64,000 bases of DNA from CAVEFW01 sp964579575 (GCA_964579575.1 CAZOGL010000002.1:1-64000); one strand, 5' to 3'; numbered from the stretch's first letter, positions 43,539 through 52,909 are shown. Program-made: numbers and translations. The notes: generated by a model from the sequence alone, not told the origin.

Positions 43539-43596
43539 ACCGATCGGCTGGAGATGGCTTTGGATTGCTACTCTGCGTTACGAAAGATGAACACCT

Positions 43597-44088
43597 ATGA
43601 AAAGAGCTTTGGCCCCAGGAACCTTTGATCCTATCACGTATGGCCATCTGGATATCATCACGCGTGCATCCCAACTGTTCGACGAAGTTGTCGTGTCAGT
43701 TGCAAAGAGCGCGGGCAAGAACCCCTTGTTCACGTTGGAGGAGCGCACGGAGCTTGCGCGACAAGCGACCGCCCATCTCGACAATGTGCGCGTCGAACCC
43801 TTTGACACGTTGCTTGTGGAGTTTGCGCGTACTATGGATGCCCAAGCGGTGGTTAAGGGTTTGCGCGCCGTGACCGATTTTGAGTACGAGTTCCAACAGG
43901 CCGCCCTCAATTACCAACTTGATCCGGACATCGAGACGGTGTTCATCATGAGCCCTCCGAAATACATGCACCTCTCCTCCTCGATTGTGCGTGAGATGTC
44001 GAGCCTCGAGGCGGATGTGTCCTTGTTTGTGCCCGCGTGCGTGAGTGAGGCTCTTGACAGGAAGTTGCACCTGGAAACACGAGGATAG
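43597..44088 (+). CDS. coaD: Phosphopantetheine adenylyltransferase
   Basis: A 163-residue nucleotidyltransferase making dephospho-CoA from 4'-phosphopantetheine and ATP. PGTFDPITYGHLDII carries the TxGH-type motif, KGLRAVTDFEYEFQ binds pantetheine, and SSSIVREMSSL binds ATP. It lies just before panC and panD, so three CoA-pathway genes are clustered. Confidence 0.96.
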   Translation: MKRALAPGTFDPITYGHLDIITRASQLFDEVVVSVAKSAGKNPLFTLEERTELARQATAHLDNVRVEPFDTLLVEFARTMDAQAVVKGLRAVTDFEYEFQQAALNYQLDPDIETVFIMSPPKYMHLSSSIVREMSSLEADVSLFVPACVSEALDRKLHLETRG

Positions 44089-44104
44089 CTAGCTGCTGGG
44101 TTGC

Positions 44105-44135
44105 CTGCGTTGAGGGGCAAGGAGTATCAACGCAG
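44105..44135 (+). other. Hairpin in the panC leader
   Basis: Perfect 9-bp stem CTGCGTTGA/TCAACGCAG with a purine-rich 13-nt loop containing AAGGAG, 27 bases before the panC start. No T tract follows. Confidence 0.55.
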
Positions 44136-44161
44136 ACAAAGGCGGAGATTAGAGAAAGAAG

Positions 44162-45013
44162 ATGATTGCTATGAAGATTGCCTATGATATCGATCAGGCA
44201 AAAGAGGTGATTCGCGGTTGGAAGGCTGAGGGTCTCACCATCGGCCTCGTTCCTACCATGGGGTTTTTGCACGAAGGTCACAAGAGCCTGATTGATCGCG
44301 CGGTTGCGGAGAATGACCGTGTCGTGGTGAGCGTGTTTGTCAATCCGACCCAATTTGCGCCTACCGAGGATCTCGAGAGCTATCCTCGTGATTTCGAGGC
44401 TGATTGCGCGTTGTGTGAGGCCGCAGGCGCGGACCTCGTGTTCCACCCGGAGCCGCCGGTCATGTATGCGGCGGATGCGAGCACAACCATCGACGCAGGT
44501 ACGCCCACCAAGGAGCTTTGTGGCAAGAGCCGTCCCACCCATTTCGGTGGCGTGTGTACCGTGGTGTGTAAGCTCATGAACATCTCCGAGGCCGACCGTG
44601 CCTACTTTGGACAAAAGGACGCCCAACAGCTCGCCGTCGTTCGTCGTATGGTTCGTGATCTCAACATGAACGTCCAGGTCGTTGGATGTCCCATCATTCG
44701 CGAGGAGGACGGACTGGCTAAGAGCAGCCGCAACACGTATTTGAGTGACGATGAGCGTCGTGCCGGCCTTTGTTTGTCTCGCGCTATCTTTGCAGGTCAA
44801 AAGATGGTTGAGGAAGGCGAGACCGACGGTGATAAGGTCATCGACGCGATGACAAAGATCGTCGAGGAGGAACCGCTGGCCCGCATCGACTACATTGAGA
44901 TGGTCAAATGGGATGCCATCACTCCGACCCGTGTTATCGACGGCCCGGTTCTCGTCGCCATGGCGGTCTATATCGGACGGACGCGCCTCATCGACAACTT
45001 CATCGTGGAGTAA
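44162..45013 (+). CDS. panC: Pantothenate synthetase
   Basis: A 283-residue PanC joining pantoate and beta-alanine with ATP. VPTMGFLHEGHKSLI holds the HxGH motif, NPTQFAPTEDL, HFGGVCTVVCKLMNI, FGQKDAQQLAVVRRMV and KSSRNTYLS (the KMSKS-like loop) are present. ATG 44162 or ATG 44171 could start it; neither has a perfect site. panD follows ten bases downstream. panB is absent from the window. Confidence 0.95.
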   Translation: MIAMKIAYDIDQAKEVIRGWKAEGLTIGLVPTMGFLHEGHKSLIDRAVAENDRVVVSVFVNPTQFAPTEDLESYPRDFEADCALCEAAGADLVFHPEPPVMYAADASTTIDAGTPTKELCGKSRPTHFGGVCTVVCKLMNISEADRAYFGQKDAQQLAVVRRMVRDLNMNVQVVGCPIIREEDGLAKSSRNTYLSDDERRAGLCLSRAIFAGQKMVEEGETDGDKVIDAMTKIVEEEPLARIDYIEMVKWDAITPTRVIDGPVLVAMAVYIGRTRLIDNFIVE

Positions 45014-45023
45014 GAAGCAAGGC

Positions 45024-45413
45024 ATGCAGATCACGCTGTTAAAGGGCAAGATCCACCGCGCGACGGTAGTGCAGGCTGAACCCGACTATGTCGGCTCCAT
45101 CACTGTCGACCCCGAGCTCATGGACAAGGCGGGAATATTCGAGTATGAGCGCGTATGCGTCGCCGACGTCAACAACGGAAAGCGCTTCGAGACCTACACC
45201 ATCGCAGGCGATCGGGGATCGGGCATGGTGTGCGTGAACGGGGCGGCCGCTCGTCTCGTGGAGGTGGGGGACAAGGTCATCATCATGGCGTATGCTCAAA
45301 TGACGCCTGACGAGGCCAAAGACCACCAACCCCGAGTCGTGTTTGTCGACGACGAGAATAACGCCTCTCGTGTGTCTCGCTATGAGAAGCACGGTCGCTT
45401 GGAGGATATTTAG
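45024..45413 (+). CDS. panD: Aspartate 1-decarboxylase (proenzyme)
   Basis: A 129-residue pyruvoyl enzyme giving beta-alanine for PanC. Self-cleavage is between Gly24 and Ser25 in DYVGSITVD, and Lys9, His11 and Tyr58-region residues of the active site are in place. ATG 45024 is set by the family start MQITLLKGKIHRATV. It overlaps no gene and ends the coaD-panC-panD group. Confidence 0.96.
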   Translation: MQITLLKGKIHRATVVQAEPDYVGSITVDPELMDKAGIFEYERVCVADVNNGKRFETYTIAGDRGSGMVCVNGAAARLVEVGDKVIIMAYAQMTPDEAKDHQPRVVFVDDENNASRVSRYEKHGRLEDI

Positions 45414-45454
45414 GATTATTCAAGATACGAATTAGCCATTTTATTGGATATTTG

Positions 45455-45484
45455 TTGACGGGTTGTACCTTGTGCGGGTATATT
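45455..45484 (+). promoter_or_regulatory. Promoter of the modABC operon
   Basis: TTGACG, 18-bp spacer, TATATT, about 62 bases before modA. Confidence 0.65.
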
Positions 45485-45546
45485 TCTTTTGCCGCATAAG
45501 GGACGGCAGCCAGGATATCTGGTAAAAAACGAGGAAGGAAAAGACA

Positions 45547-46440
45547 ATGAAGAAACGTTTTAGCGCGGTTGCCGCTTGCGTTGCTGCTGTTGCTCTTGTT
45601 GGCGCTCTCGGCCTCTTTGGCTGCTCCAGCGCTTCCAACACCGCAAACAACAACACCGCAAACAACACCACTCATGAGAAGGTTGAGTTGCAGGTCTTCG
45701 CCGCAAACTCTCTGACCAAGGCTATGGCCGAGGTTCAGACCCTCTACACGCAGTCTCATGACTGGGTCTCTTTTGCAGACACCCAGTACAAGTCCTCTGG
45801 AGAGCTGAACTCTCTGCTCGAGGCTGGTTCCTATGCTGACATTGAGATCACCGCATCCAAGGGTACGATGGATACCGCAGTTGAGAAGAAGTACGTTGAC
45901 GAGTCCACTCGTGTCGACATGTTCAAGAACGACCTCGTTATCGTTGCTGCAGAGAATTCTGACATCACCAGCTGCACGCTCGAGGACGTTGCAACCGGCA
46001 AGTACACCGTCGCTGTTGGCGATGACTCCGTTCCTGCTGGCAACTATGCAAACCAGTCTTTGAGCACCGTCGGCTGCTTCGTCGATCCTGACGGCAAGTC
46101 CGGCAAGGACTCCGCTGGCAAGGCCAACGGCACCGATGCTTATGCTGGCACCCCGCTCGAGGGCAAGGTTGTCACCCAGACTTCCGTCGGCAACGTCTGC
46201 AAGCTCGCCCAGTCCGGTGAGGCCCAGGTCGCTTTCGTCTACACCTCCGATGTCTACCGCTTCGGTGGCGTGAAGATTGTCGGCACGGTCGCTGCTAGCA
46301 CCCACAAGAACATCGTGTACCCCGGCGCTATCTGCACGCAGTCCAAGAACGCTGAAGAGGCAAAGGCATTCCTCGATTGGTGCACCACCGACGAAGAGGC
46401 TCTGAAGGTTTGGCAGAAGTGGGGCTTCGAGCTCGCTTAG
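45547..46440 (+). CDS. modA: Molybdate ABC transporter substrate-binding lipoprotein ModA
   Basis: A 297-residue lipoprotein: signal peptide with lipobox LFGC (Cys about 26), an Asn/Thr-rich linker, then a periplasmic-binding fold. FAANSLTKAMAEV and YKSSGELNSLLEAGSYADIEI contain the Ser residues that bind oxyanions in ModA. It delivers molybdate or tungstate to ModB. The modB gene follows after a hairpin, which may lower expression of the membrane parts. Confidence 0.92.
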   Translation: MKKRFSAVAACVAAVALVGALGLFGCSSASNTANNNTANNTTHEKVELQVFAANSLTKAMAEVQTLYTQSHDWVSFADTQYKSSGELNSLLEAGSYADIEITASKGTMDTAVEKKYVDESTRVDMFKNDLVIVAAENSDITSCTLEDVATGKYTVAVGDDSVPAGNYANQSLSTVGCFVDPDGKSGKDSAGKANGTDAYAGTPLEGKVVTQTSVGNVCKLAQSGEAQVAFVYTSDVYRFGGVKIVGTVAASTHKNIVYPGAICTQSKNAEEAKAFLDWCTTDEEALKVWQKWGFELA

Positions 46441-46469
46441 TTCCAAATGCAATCGTTTGAGTAACGCTG

Positions 46470-46506
46470 AGGTGGGCGGATCGAACTGGTCTGCCCACCT
46501 TTAATT
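46470..46506 (+). terminator. Attenuating hairpin between modA and modB
   Basis: AGGTGGGC/GCCCACCT extended to 13 pairs with wobbles, followed by only three T then AATTATT. Probably partial termination. Confidence 0.6.
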
Positions 46507-46577
46507 ATTGGCGTATTTGTCTGCGCGCAATATAATTCTTGTCTGCAGATAAGTACGCCGGAGGAGGATAACTGTAC

Positions 46578-47966
46578 ATGACGAGGTTTATGCCGCGTGC
46601 GGCAATGATGGTCGCGGCAATGATGATTGCGAGCATCTTTTTGGTGTTTTCGCTTTGCGGTGCGCCTTGCATGTTCGCCTTTGCCGACGAGTCCCTGCCG
46701 CAGGTCAATGTTTCCTCCGAAGTGGATTCCGCCACGGTCAGTGGCCATGAATACGCGTTGGGGGAGTTCAGTCGCGCGCAAAAGGGCACCAACAGCACCA
46801 TAGAGAATGAGGATGGCACCGAGTCCTATTTCGGATACCGCTATTTCGTCTCAAAGACCGAGGGTAGCGTCGCCGCTGTCGCCATGTCTGGTTACGTGGT
46901 TGTCTACGTTCCCGCTGCGGCGGCAGGCGAGCAGAGTTGGACGCTCGGTAACGCAGATGACGAGAGTGCCATCAAGGCGTTGCTTATCGGTCTTGATGAG
47001 CAGGCAGCCGCGGGTGGCGCGGTCTTCGACGCGGATGCGACATGGTATTTCACCTCCGACAAGGAGTACGTTGTCGGTGATATCGCCTTCAAGTTTGATC
47101 AGGAGGTCAAGGAGGGACAATTCTACACATGCGTCATCGGCGTGGACGGTTCCGATATCACCGATGACTCCAATCCCGCTTTCGACAAGCCGAACCATGC
47201 GGATTCCGCACGCCTTGTCGCCTCGAGCGAGGTCAACATAGTCCAGGAAGCAGGGGGTATCGCTGCGATCGGAGAGTTCCTGACGACGCTTGATTGGAGC
47301 CCTCTTTGGATTACGCTCAAGACGACGGGTGTCGCCATCCTCTTCATCTTTGTGCTTGGTCTCGCGGCGGCGTACTTCACCCTCCACATCAATCCAAGCG
47401 CGCAAAACTTCTTCGATTCGATATTCACGATTCCGATGGTCTTGCCGCCGACGGTTTGCGGCTTTGTACTGTTGTATCTGTGCGGTTCCAAGACGCCCTT
47501 TGGCGAATTTTTCATAGACATCGGATTTCCGTTGATATTCAGTTGGCCGGCGACCGTCATCGCTGCGGTAGTCGTTGCGTTCCCTTTGATGTATCGCAAC
47601 GCACGCGGCGCCTTTGAGAACCTTGATCCCAACATGCTTGACGCGGCGCGCACGCTCGGGTGGAGCAATGGGCGTATCTTCTTCAAGCTCATGCTTCCGC
47701 TCTCTTGGAGCTCCATCGCCGCGGCGACGGTTCTCGCGTTTGCGCGCGCGCTCGGCGAGTTCGGCGCAACGTTGTTCCTCGCGGGCAACTACATCGGTAT
47801 CACCCGCACGATCCCTATCGCCATCTACTTCGAGTGGATGAACGGCAACGATGCGGTTGCGTGGTTCTGGGTCGCCATCATCATCGTGTTCAGCTTCCTC
47901 GTCATCCTTTTCATCAACCTGTGGAGCAACCACACGACGAAGTATCGCAAGCGCGAGACCGAGTAG
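46578..47966 (+). CDS. modB: Molybdate ABC permease ModB with an extra N-terminal secreted domain
   Basis: A 462-residue protein, about twice the usual ModB. Residues 1-37 are a signal peptide or first membrane anchor. Residues about 38-225 form an extracytoplasmic domain of no recognised family, rich in acidic and small residues. Residues about 230-460 are a standard ModB permease with the EAA loop ENLDPNMLDAARTLGWSNGR and ALGEFGATLFLAGN. RBS GGAGGA precedes ATG 46578. The added domain could capture or gate substrate, or dock ModA. Confidence 0.9.
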   Translation: MTRFMPRAAMMVAAMMIASIFLVFSLCGAPCMFAFADESLPQVNVSSEVDSATVSGHEYALGEFSRAQKGTNSTIENEDGTESYFGYRYFVSKTEGSVAAVAMSGYVVVYVPAAAAGEQSWTLGNADDESAIKALLIGLDEQAAAGGAVFDADATWYFTSDKEYVVGDIAFKFDQEVKEGQFYTCVIGVDGSDITDDSNPAFDKPNHADSARLVASSEVNIVQEAGGIAAIGEFLTTLDWSPLWITLKTTGVAILFIFVLGLAAAYFTLHINPSAQNFFDSIFTIPMVLPPTVCGFVLLYLCGSKTPFGEFFIDIGFPLIFSWPATVIAAVVVAFPLMYRNARGAFENLDPNMLDAARTLGWSNGRIFFKLMLPLSWSSIAAATVLAFARALGEFGATLFLAGNYIGITRTIPIAIYFEWMNGNDAVAWFWVAIIIVFSFLVILFINLWSNHTTKYRKRETE

Positions 47967-47976
47967 GAGTGAGATC

Positions 47977-49101
47977 ATGCTGCAAGTTGATATCAAAAAA
48001 CAGTTTGGCGACTTCAATCTCGAGATGGCCTTTGAGGCGGGGGATGAGACAGTCGGCCTCCTCGGTGCGAGCGGTTGCGGTAAGAGCGTCACTATGCGCT
48101 CCATCGCTGGAATCGAACGCCCTGACGAGGGGAAGATCGTGGTGAACGGAATCGTGTTCTTCGATCGCGCGAAGGGTAAGAAGGCTAAAGTCGACCTGAC
48201 GCCGCAAGAACGCAAGACCGCGCTGCTTTTCCAAAACTACATGCTGTTTCCGAACTTGACGATTGAGGATAACGTTGCCGCGGGCATCGGAAAGGATGTC
48301 CCAAAGGCAAAACGCATGGATATCGTTGAGGGCGAGTTGCAACGCTTCGGCCTCAAGGGCTTCAACAAGCGCTATCCCGCCCAACTCTCCGGTGGCCAAC
48401 AACAGCGCGTCGCCTTGGCTCGCATGCTTGCGGCAAAGCCGGGCATCCTCATGCTTGACGAACCGTTTTCCGCGCTTGATGCACACCTGAAGGGAGTCCT
48501 TGAGCAAAATCTCGTGAGTCTGTTCGACGCGTTCAAGGGCACGATTTTGTATGTGAGCCACGACATCGACGAGGCGCTGCGTTTTTGCGATCGTATCGTG
48601 GTCGTTGACGCGGGACATATCATGGAGATTTCTACGGGGGACGAGCTCGTCAACAATCCGAAATCTCGCGCGAGCATCAAGCTTTCGGGATGCAAAAACG
48701 AGACAGATGCGCGAAAGGCGGGGGAGACCACACTCCACCTCCCGAAGTGGGGTATCGACCTGGACATGCAGCGACCGGTCCCAGATGATGCCTGTGCGAT
48801 CGGTATCCGCGCCTTCTACGTAAAGCTGGCCGAAGGTCCGGGGGTCAACAGTTTCCGGGTGCGCGTCGACCGAGTGAGCGATTCGCGATTCGAGCGCACA
48901 GTGTTGCTTTCGTTCCTTGACCGCGACGAGTCCGACTATCCGACGATTGAGGATCGTAACGAGGACGAGATGAAGTACCTGCACCAACATCTGTTTTGGC
49001 GTATCGACAAGTTGGCGGTGCCCAAGGAGAAATTGCCCGAAGAGGGAGACGAGTTTTGGGTTCGTCTCGATGTGAAGAACGTGTACGTCGTCAATCGCTG
49101 A
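47977..49101 (+). CDS. modC: Molybdate ABC transporter ATPase ModC
   Basis: A 374-residue ABC ATPase. Walker A GASGCGKSVTMRSIA, Q-loop LLFQNYMLF, signature LSGGQQQRVALARML, Walker B GILMLDEPFSALD and H-loop YVSHDIDEA are complete. The C-terminal 130 residues form a regulatory part resembling TOBE/MOP folds. It starts 10 bases after the modB stop. Together modABC import molybdate for the molybdopterin enzymes suggested by moaA and moaC just downstream. Confidence 0.94.
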   Translation: MLQVDIKKQFGDFNLEMAFEAGDETVGLLGASGCGKSVTMRSIAGIERPDEGKIVVNGIVFFDRAKGKKAKVDLTPQERKTALLFQNYMLFPNLTIEDNVAAGIGKDVPKAKRMDIVEGELQRFGLKGFNKRYPAQLSGGQQQRVALARMLAAKPGILMLDEPFSALDAHLKGVLEQNLVSLFDAFKGTILYVSHDIDEALRFCDRIVVVDAGHIMEISTGDELVNNPKSRASIKLSGCKNETDARKAGETTLHLPKWGIDLDMQRPVPDDACAIGIRAFYVKLAEGPGVNSFRVRVDRVSDSRFERTVLLSFLDRDESDYPTIEDRNEDEMKYLHQHLFWRIDKLAVPKEKLPEEGDEFWVRLDVKNVYVVNR

Positions 49102-49234
49102 GTTTCACCCGCGTCTTTACCACGTGGCTTGACGTGTCGTCTTCCAGGCGGCGGGTCAAGCCATTTCTTTGCTTGGGGGTCTCGCTTGTTTGTGGGCTTC
49201 GCTTGTTCGAGGGTCTTGCCTTTTTGTTTGGGGC

Positions 49235-50170
49235 CTAGCTCAACAACATCATAAGGATAGGGATCGTCACAAGGCTGAACACGGTTGTGATGAACGTTGC
49301 CTGCGCCATGGTCTTGGCGTTTCCTCCATACTCGTAGCAAAACATGGTTCCGTTGGTTGCGACCGGCATGCCGCACAAGACGATCAGGGTGCCTAACAAG
49401 ACGGGGTCGGAGACGAAGAAGTGCAACACGAACCAGATCGCTGCGGGTATGACAAGCAAACGGGAAAAGGACGATATCCAAAGCTTGCCTCCGCCTATAA
49501 GTTCCTTGAGGGGGAGGTTTGCCAAAGAGGATCCGATGATGAGCAGCGATGCTGGTGTCGTCATGGAGCCGAGCGTGCTCAAGGTCTCACCAAGCACGGG
49601 AACGGCATGCACGCCGAGCAGCGTTAAAATGACGGCGGCAAAGCAGCAGACGAAACAGGGGCTGAGGAAGTTCTTCAGACTGAATTTGACCTTGACACCG
49701 TAATCGTTGTCCTGTGCGATGAACCAGATACCCAGGGTGAAGCAAAGCAGGTTGAACGGAATCTGGAAGATGCTGACGTATATGAGGCTCTCGCTCCCAA
49801 AGATCGCGCTGCAGACGGGGTAGCCGATGAAACCCACGTTGCCAAAAAGCATCATGTAGCGAAACACGCCCTGGTTTCCGCGATGGATGCGCAGGATGAA
49901 CGTGAGGGCGAACGCCGCTATGATCATGATGACATAGCAGACAAGGGAAAAGACAAATCCGCTTCCCAATTGCTCGAGGGAGGGTACCGACTCCGCATCA
50001 AGGGTTGCGGCGAGGATCATCGCCGGCAAGGGAACGGTTAGCACCAATTTTGATAGGCTGCGATCGATACCATCGTCCATCCATCCGACCTTTTTTGCAG
50101 CATATCCAGCCGCGACGATGAGAAACAACATCGCCATTTGGGAAAATACTTGTACAAATTGCTCGCTCAC
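49235..50170 (-). CDS. AEC-family (auxin efflux carrier-like) transporter
   Basis: A 311-residue protein with about ten membrane spans on the minus strand, starting at GTG 50170 behind AGGAAGAGGG. MLFLIVAAGYAAKKVGWM, LTVPLPAMILAATL and the late CGMPVATNGTMFCYEYGG are features of the AEC/bile-acid-sodium-symporter fold. Prokaryotic members move malate, malonate or amino-acid-related anions. It lies between two plus-strand cofactor operons and is not part of them. Confidence 0.85.
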   Translation of the reverse strand: MSEQFVQVFSQMAMLFLIVAAGYAAKKVGWMDDGIDRSLSKLVLTVPLPAMILAATLDAESVPSLEQLGSGFVFSLVCYVIMIIAAFALTFILRIHRGNQGVFRYMMLFGNVGFIGYPVCSAIFGSESLIYVSIFQIPFNLLCFTLGIWFIAQDNDYGVKVKFSLKNFLSPCFVCCFAAVILTLLGVHAVPVLGETLSTLGSMTTPASLLIIGSSLANLPLKELIGGGKLWISSFSRLLVIPAAIWFVLHFFVSDPVLLGTLIVLCGMPVATNGTMFCYEYGGNAKTMAQATFITTVFSLVTIPILMMLLS

Positions 50171-50291
50171 GTGAAACTGCGCCCTCTTCCTATTTCTCGG
50201 TCAGTCAGTATAGCAACGTTTTGTTTCCTGCGCATTACCTCGGGTTCATAACGATTGCTATCCTCCGTCGCTGATGTGTTGTGCAAAGTCG

Positions 50292-50297
50292 TATAAT
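50292..50297 (+). promoter_or_regulatory. -10 element of moaA promoter
   Basis: Perfect TATAAT. Transcription would begin near 50304, ruling out upstream start codons (GTG 50281, ATG 50296) for moaA. Confidence 0.6.
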
Positions 50298-50331
50298 GAC
50301 GGGACAAAACCACACGGAGAGGGGGGTTTGG

Positions 50332-51333
50332 TTGAAGGACTCGCACGGGCGCACGATCGATTACATGCGCATCTCTTTGACAGACCGCTGTAATTTTCGT
50401 TGCATATATTGCATGCCTGAAGAGGGCGTTACGCCCTTGTGCCATCAGGACATTTTGACATTCGACGAGATTTTGGCCATTGTTCGCAACGCTGCCGACA
50501 TGGGTGTCCGCCGTATCCGTCTTACCGGCGGGGAGCCTCTTGTCCGCAAGGGCGTTGTGAACCTCATCGAGCAGATGAGCGCCATTCCCGGTATCGACGA
50601 TATCTCCATGACCACCAACGGTGTCCTTTTGCCTCGCATGGCCAAGGATTTGCGCGCTGCCGGCTTGAAGCGCGTCAACATCTCTTTGGACACCCTCGAC
50701 TCTGGCCAGTTCACCTATGTGACCCGCGTCGGCGTGTTGCAAGACACGCTTGCTGGAATCGAGGCCGCGCTCAAAGAGGGTTTTGACCCCATCAAGATCA
50801 ATGCCGTCACGGTTCGACGCCTAAACCAGGATTACCTCGCGTTCGCGAAGCTCTCCGTTGACCGTCCGCTCCACGTTCGCTTCATCGAGTACATGCCGGT
50901 GGGGGAGAGCGGCGGCGCTGACGGAAGCGGTTGGGGCAAGGAGGACGTCATCTCGAGCGAGGAGGTGCGTGCCCTCATCAATGAGCGCGCTGTCGGCGAA
51001 GGCCTCGGTGAGCTCATCCCTGCTGAGAAGAGCCGCCCTGACGGAGGTGGCCCTGCCGAGTATTATCGTTTCCGCGACGCCCAGGGTACCGTTGGCTTTA
51101 TCAGCCCCCTCTCCCGTCATTTTTGCAAGAGTTGTAACCGTTTGCGGCTATCCGCGGATGGCCGCATCATGCCGTGTCTGTTCAGCGACGACTATTTTGA
51201 CATCAAGGAGGCTGCGGGTTCCGGAGACGACGAGCGCATCCGCGAGGTTCTCAACCTTGCCATCGGCAACAAGCCTGATGAGCATCACGACCGGGTGGGA
51301 ACTGAGCGAGGTATGTCCCAAATCGGTGGCTAA
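50332..51333 (+). CDS. moaA: GTP 3',8-cyclase MoaA
   Basis: A 333-residue radical SAM enzyme that starts molybdopterin synthesis from GTP. TTG 50332 gives the family N-terminus MKDSHGRTIDYMRISLTDR, has GGAGAGGGG upstream, and lies after the -10 element. Cluster I is CNFRCIYC; cluster II is CKSCNRLRLSADGRIMPC; the C-terminal GG tail (SQIGG) needed for catalysis is present. moaC follows 43 bases later. Confidence 0.96.
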   Translation: MKDSHGRTIDYMRISLTDRCNFRCIYCMPEEGVTPLCHQDILTFDEILAIVRNAADMGVRRIRLTGGEPLVRKGVVNLIEQMSAIPGIDDISMTTNGVLLPRMAKDLRAAGLKRVNISLDTLDSGQFTYVTRVGVLQDTLAGIEAALKEGFDPIKINAVTVRRLNQDYLAFAKLSVDRPLHVRFIEYMPVGESGGADGSGWGKEDVISSEEVRALINERAVGEGLGELIPAEKSRPDGGGPAEYYRFRDAQGTVGFISPLSRHFCKSCNRLRLSADGRIMPCLFSDDYFDIKEAAGSGDDERIREVLNLAIGNKPDEHHDRVGTERGMSQIGG

Positions 51334-51376
51334 ACCGCGGCGATCCTGTGATAACGATTCTTGAGAAGGGGAGACG

Positions 51377-51934
51377 ATGATGGCTGAGACTATTCCAGGT
51401 GGATTGAGCGCCGGCAACGCAGAGATTACCGGTGCCGACTCCGGTACGCTGACCCACGTTGACGAGAAGGGTGCCGTTCGCATGGTCGACGTGTCCGAGA
51501 AGGACGACACCAAGCGTATCGCGACCGCCGAGGGCTTCATCTTCATGCACGAGGACACGCTCAACATGATCGTGGACGGAACAGCTGCCAAGGGCGACGT
51601 CTTGGCGTGCGCTCGCGTCGCGGGCATCATGGGGTGCAAACAGACGAGCAGCCTGATACCTATGTGCCACCCGCTCAACATCACGAAGAGCAAGTGCGAG
51701 CTGGAGCCTATTCTTCCCGGTGAGCGCGAGGACGGGCGCGTTGGTATCCACGCCTTGATGACGACGGGGGTGACCGGAAAGACCGGAATCGAGATGGAGG
51801 CCCTAACCGGCGTCTCCATTGCGTTGTTGACGGTGTACGACATGTGCAAGGCGGTAGATAGAGGCATGGAGATTTGCGATGTCCGCCTCCTTCGCAAAGA
51901 GGGCGGCAAAACCGGTCTTTGGACGCGCGACTAG
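51377..51934 (+). CDS. moaC: Cyclic pyranopterin monophosphate synthase MoaC
   Basis: A 185-residue MoaC, turning the MoaA product into cyclic pyranopterin monophosphate. LTHVDEKGAVRMVDVSEK, CKQTSSLIPMCHPLNITK, and GIEMEALTGVSIALLTVYDM are intact. ATG 51377 or 51380 after GAAGGGGAG. A 20-residue N-terminal extension precedes the core. The terminator at 51943 follows. Confidence 0.96.
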   Translation: MMAETIPGGLSAGNAEITGADSGTLTHVDEKGAVRMVDVSEKDDTKRIATAEGFIFMHEDTLNMIVDGTAAKGDVLACARVAGIMGCKQTSSLIPMCHPLNITKSKCELEPILPGEREDGRVGIHALMTTGVTGKTGIEMEALTGVSIALLTVYDMCKAVDRGMEICDVRLLRKEGGKTGLWTRD

Positions 51935-51942
51935 CGTTTTGG

Positions 51943-51971
51943 CGCCGCCTAGAAGGGCGGCGTTTTCCTTT
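51943..51971 (+). terminator. Terminator after moaC
   Basis: CGCCGCC/GGCGGCG stem with six-base loop and TTTTCCTTT, 15 bases before the next start codon. Confidence 0.75.
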
Positions 51972-51985
51972 GAGAGGGGACGACG

Positions 51986-52867
51986 ATGGGTGCACACTCC
52001 ACGTTTCATAACCATACGACCTTTTGTGACGGCAAAAGCACGGTGAAAGAGATGGTGCGGGCGGCCATCGATGCTGGTTGTGCATCGATAGGGTTCTCTG
52101 GGCATAGCTATACCTGGTTCGATGAGAGCTATTGCATGAGCCGCGAGGGCGTTCGACAATATCGCGCTGAGGTCGAACGCGTGCGCCAAGTCTCGCCGTC
52201 CATCCGTGTGCTTTGCGGGGTCGAGCAGGATTACTTCTCCGAAGAGTCCACGGATGGTTTTGACTATGCGATCGGGTCGGTCCACTATGTGCGTGTCGCC
52301 GCTGACGGGAGTTGCGCGGCCGCGGGGGTTTTGGCGGACGCTCCTGGTTGCGTTGCTGAGAAACTTGCCCGTGAAGGCAAGGTCCCCGTGGGCATCCCTG
52401 GGAGAGACGGGGAGGTGTTTCTCGATGTGGACAACACCGAGGATGCGTTTCTCGGCGCGATTGACCAATACTTCTCCGGTGATGTATATGCGTTTTGCAA
52501 GGCGTATTTTGCGCAGGTCGAAGACGTGGTGCGCAAGACCCATTGCGCGTTTGTGGGCCACTTCGACTTGGTGACCAAGTTCAACGAGGGCGATCGGCTC
52601 TTCAACACGTCGGATGCCCGCTATCGCGAGCCAGCGCTTGCGGCTGTCCGCTCACTTTGCGAGCAGGGGGCGATATTCGAGGTCAACACGGGGGCCATGG
52701 CGAAGGGATATCGCACCACGCCCTATCCCGCCCCGTTCATTCTCGACGCCATTCGAGACGCGGGGCGCCCGGTCATCCTCTCGGCGGATTGCCACCATGC
52801 GAACTACCTTCAATTCGCCCTTGATGATGAGCTTGCCGCGGGATGCGAAATCTTGCGCGAGTTGTAA
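51986..52867 (+). CDS. PHP-domain phosphatase, histidinol-phosphatase (HisJ) type
   Basis: A 293-residue PHP-fold phosphoesterase. Metal ligands: HNHTTFCDG near the N-terminus, GVEQDYFSEE, IGSVHYV, VGHFDLVTKFN, and SADCHHANY. This set matches HisK/HisJ histidinol phosphatases, which remove phosphate from histidinol-phosphate in histidine synthesis. No other his genes are near, so a different sugar or amino-alcohol phosphate is possible. RBS GAGAGGGGA precedes ATG 51986. Confidence 0.85.
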   Translation: MGAHSTFHNHTTFCDGKSTVKEMVRAAIDAGCASIGFSGHSYTWFDESYCMSREGVRQYRAEVERVRQVSPSIRVLCGVEQDYFSEESTDGFDYAIGSVHYVRVAADGSCAAAGVLADAPGCVAEKLAREGKVPVGIPGRDGEVFLDVDNTEDAFLGAIDQYFSGDVYAFCKAYFAQVEDVVRKTHCAFVGHFDLVTKFNEGDRLFNTSDARYREPALAAVRSLCEQGAIFEVNTGAMAKGYRTTPYPAPFILDAIRDAGRPVILSADCHHANYLQFALDDELAAGCEILREL

Positions 52868-52909
52868 ACCCTCTCGAGAGGTGCGCGTCCTTCTTCGAGA
52901 GACGTACGT

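Noticed and set aside
50281..50331. Earlier start codons for moaA (GTG 50281, ATG 50296)
   Set aside because: They overlap a TATAAT element and would add residues absent from the family; TTG 50332 has a good ribosome site.
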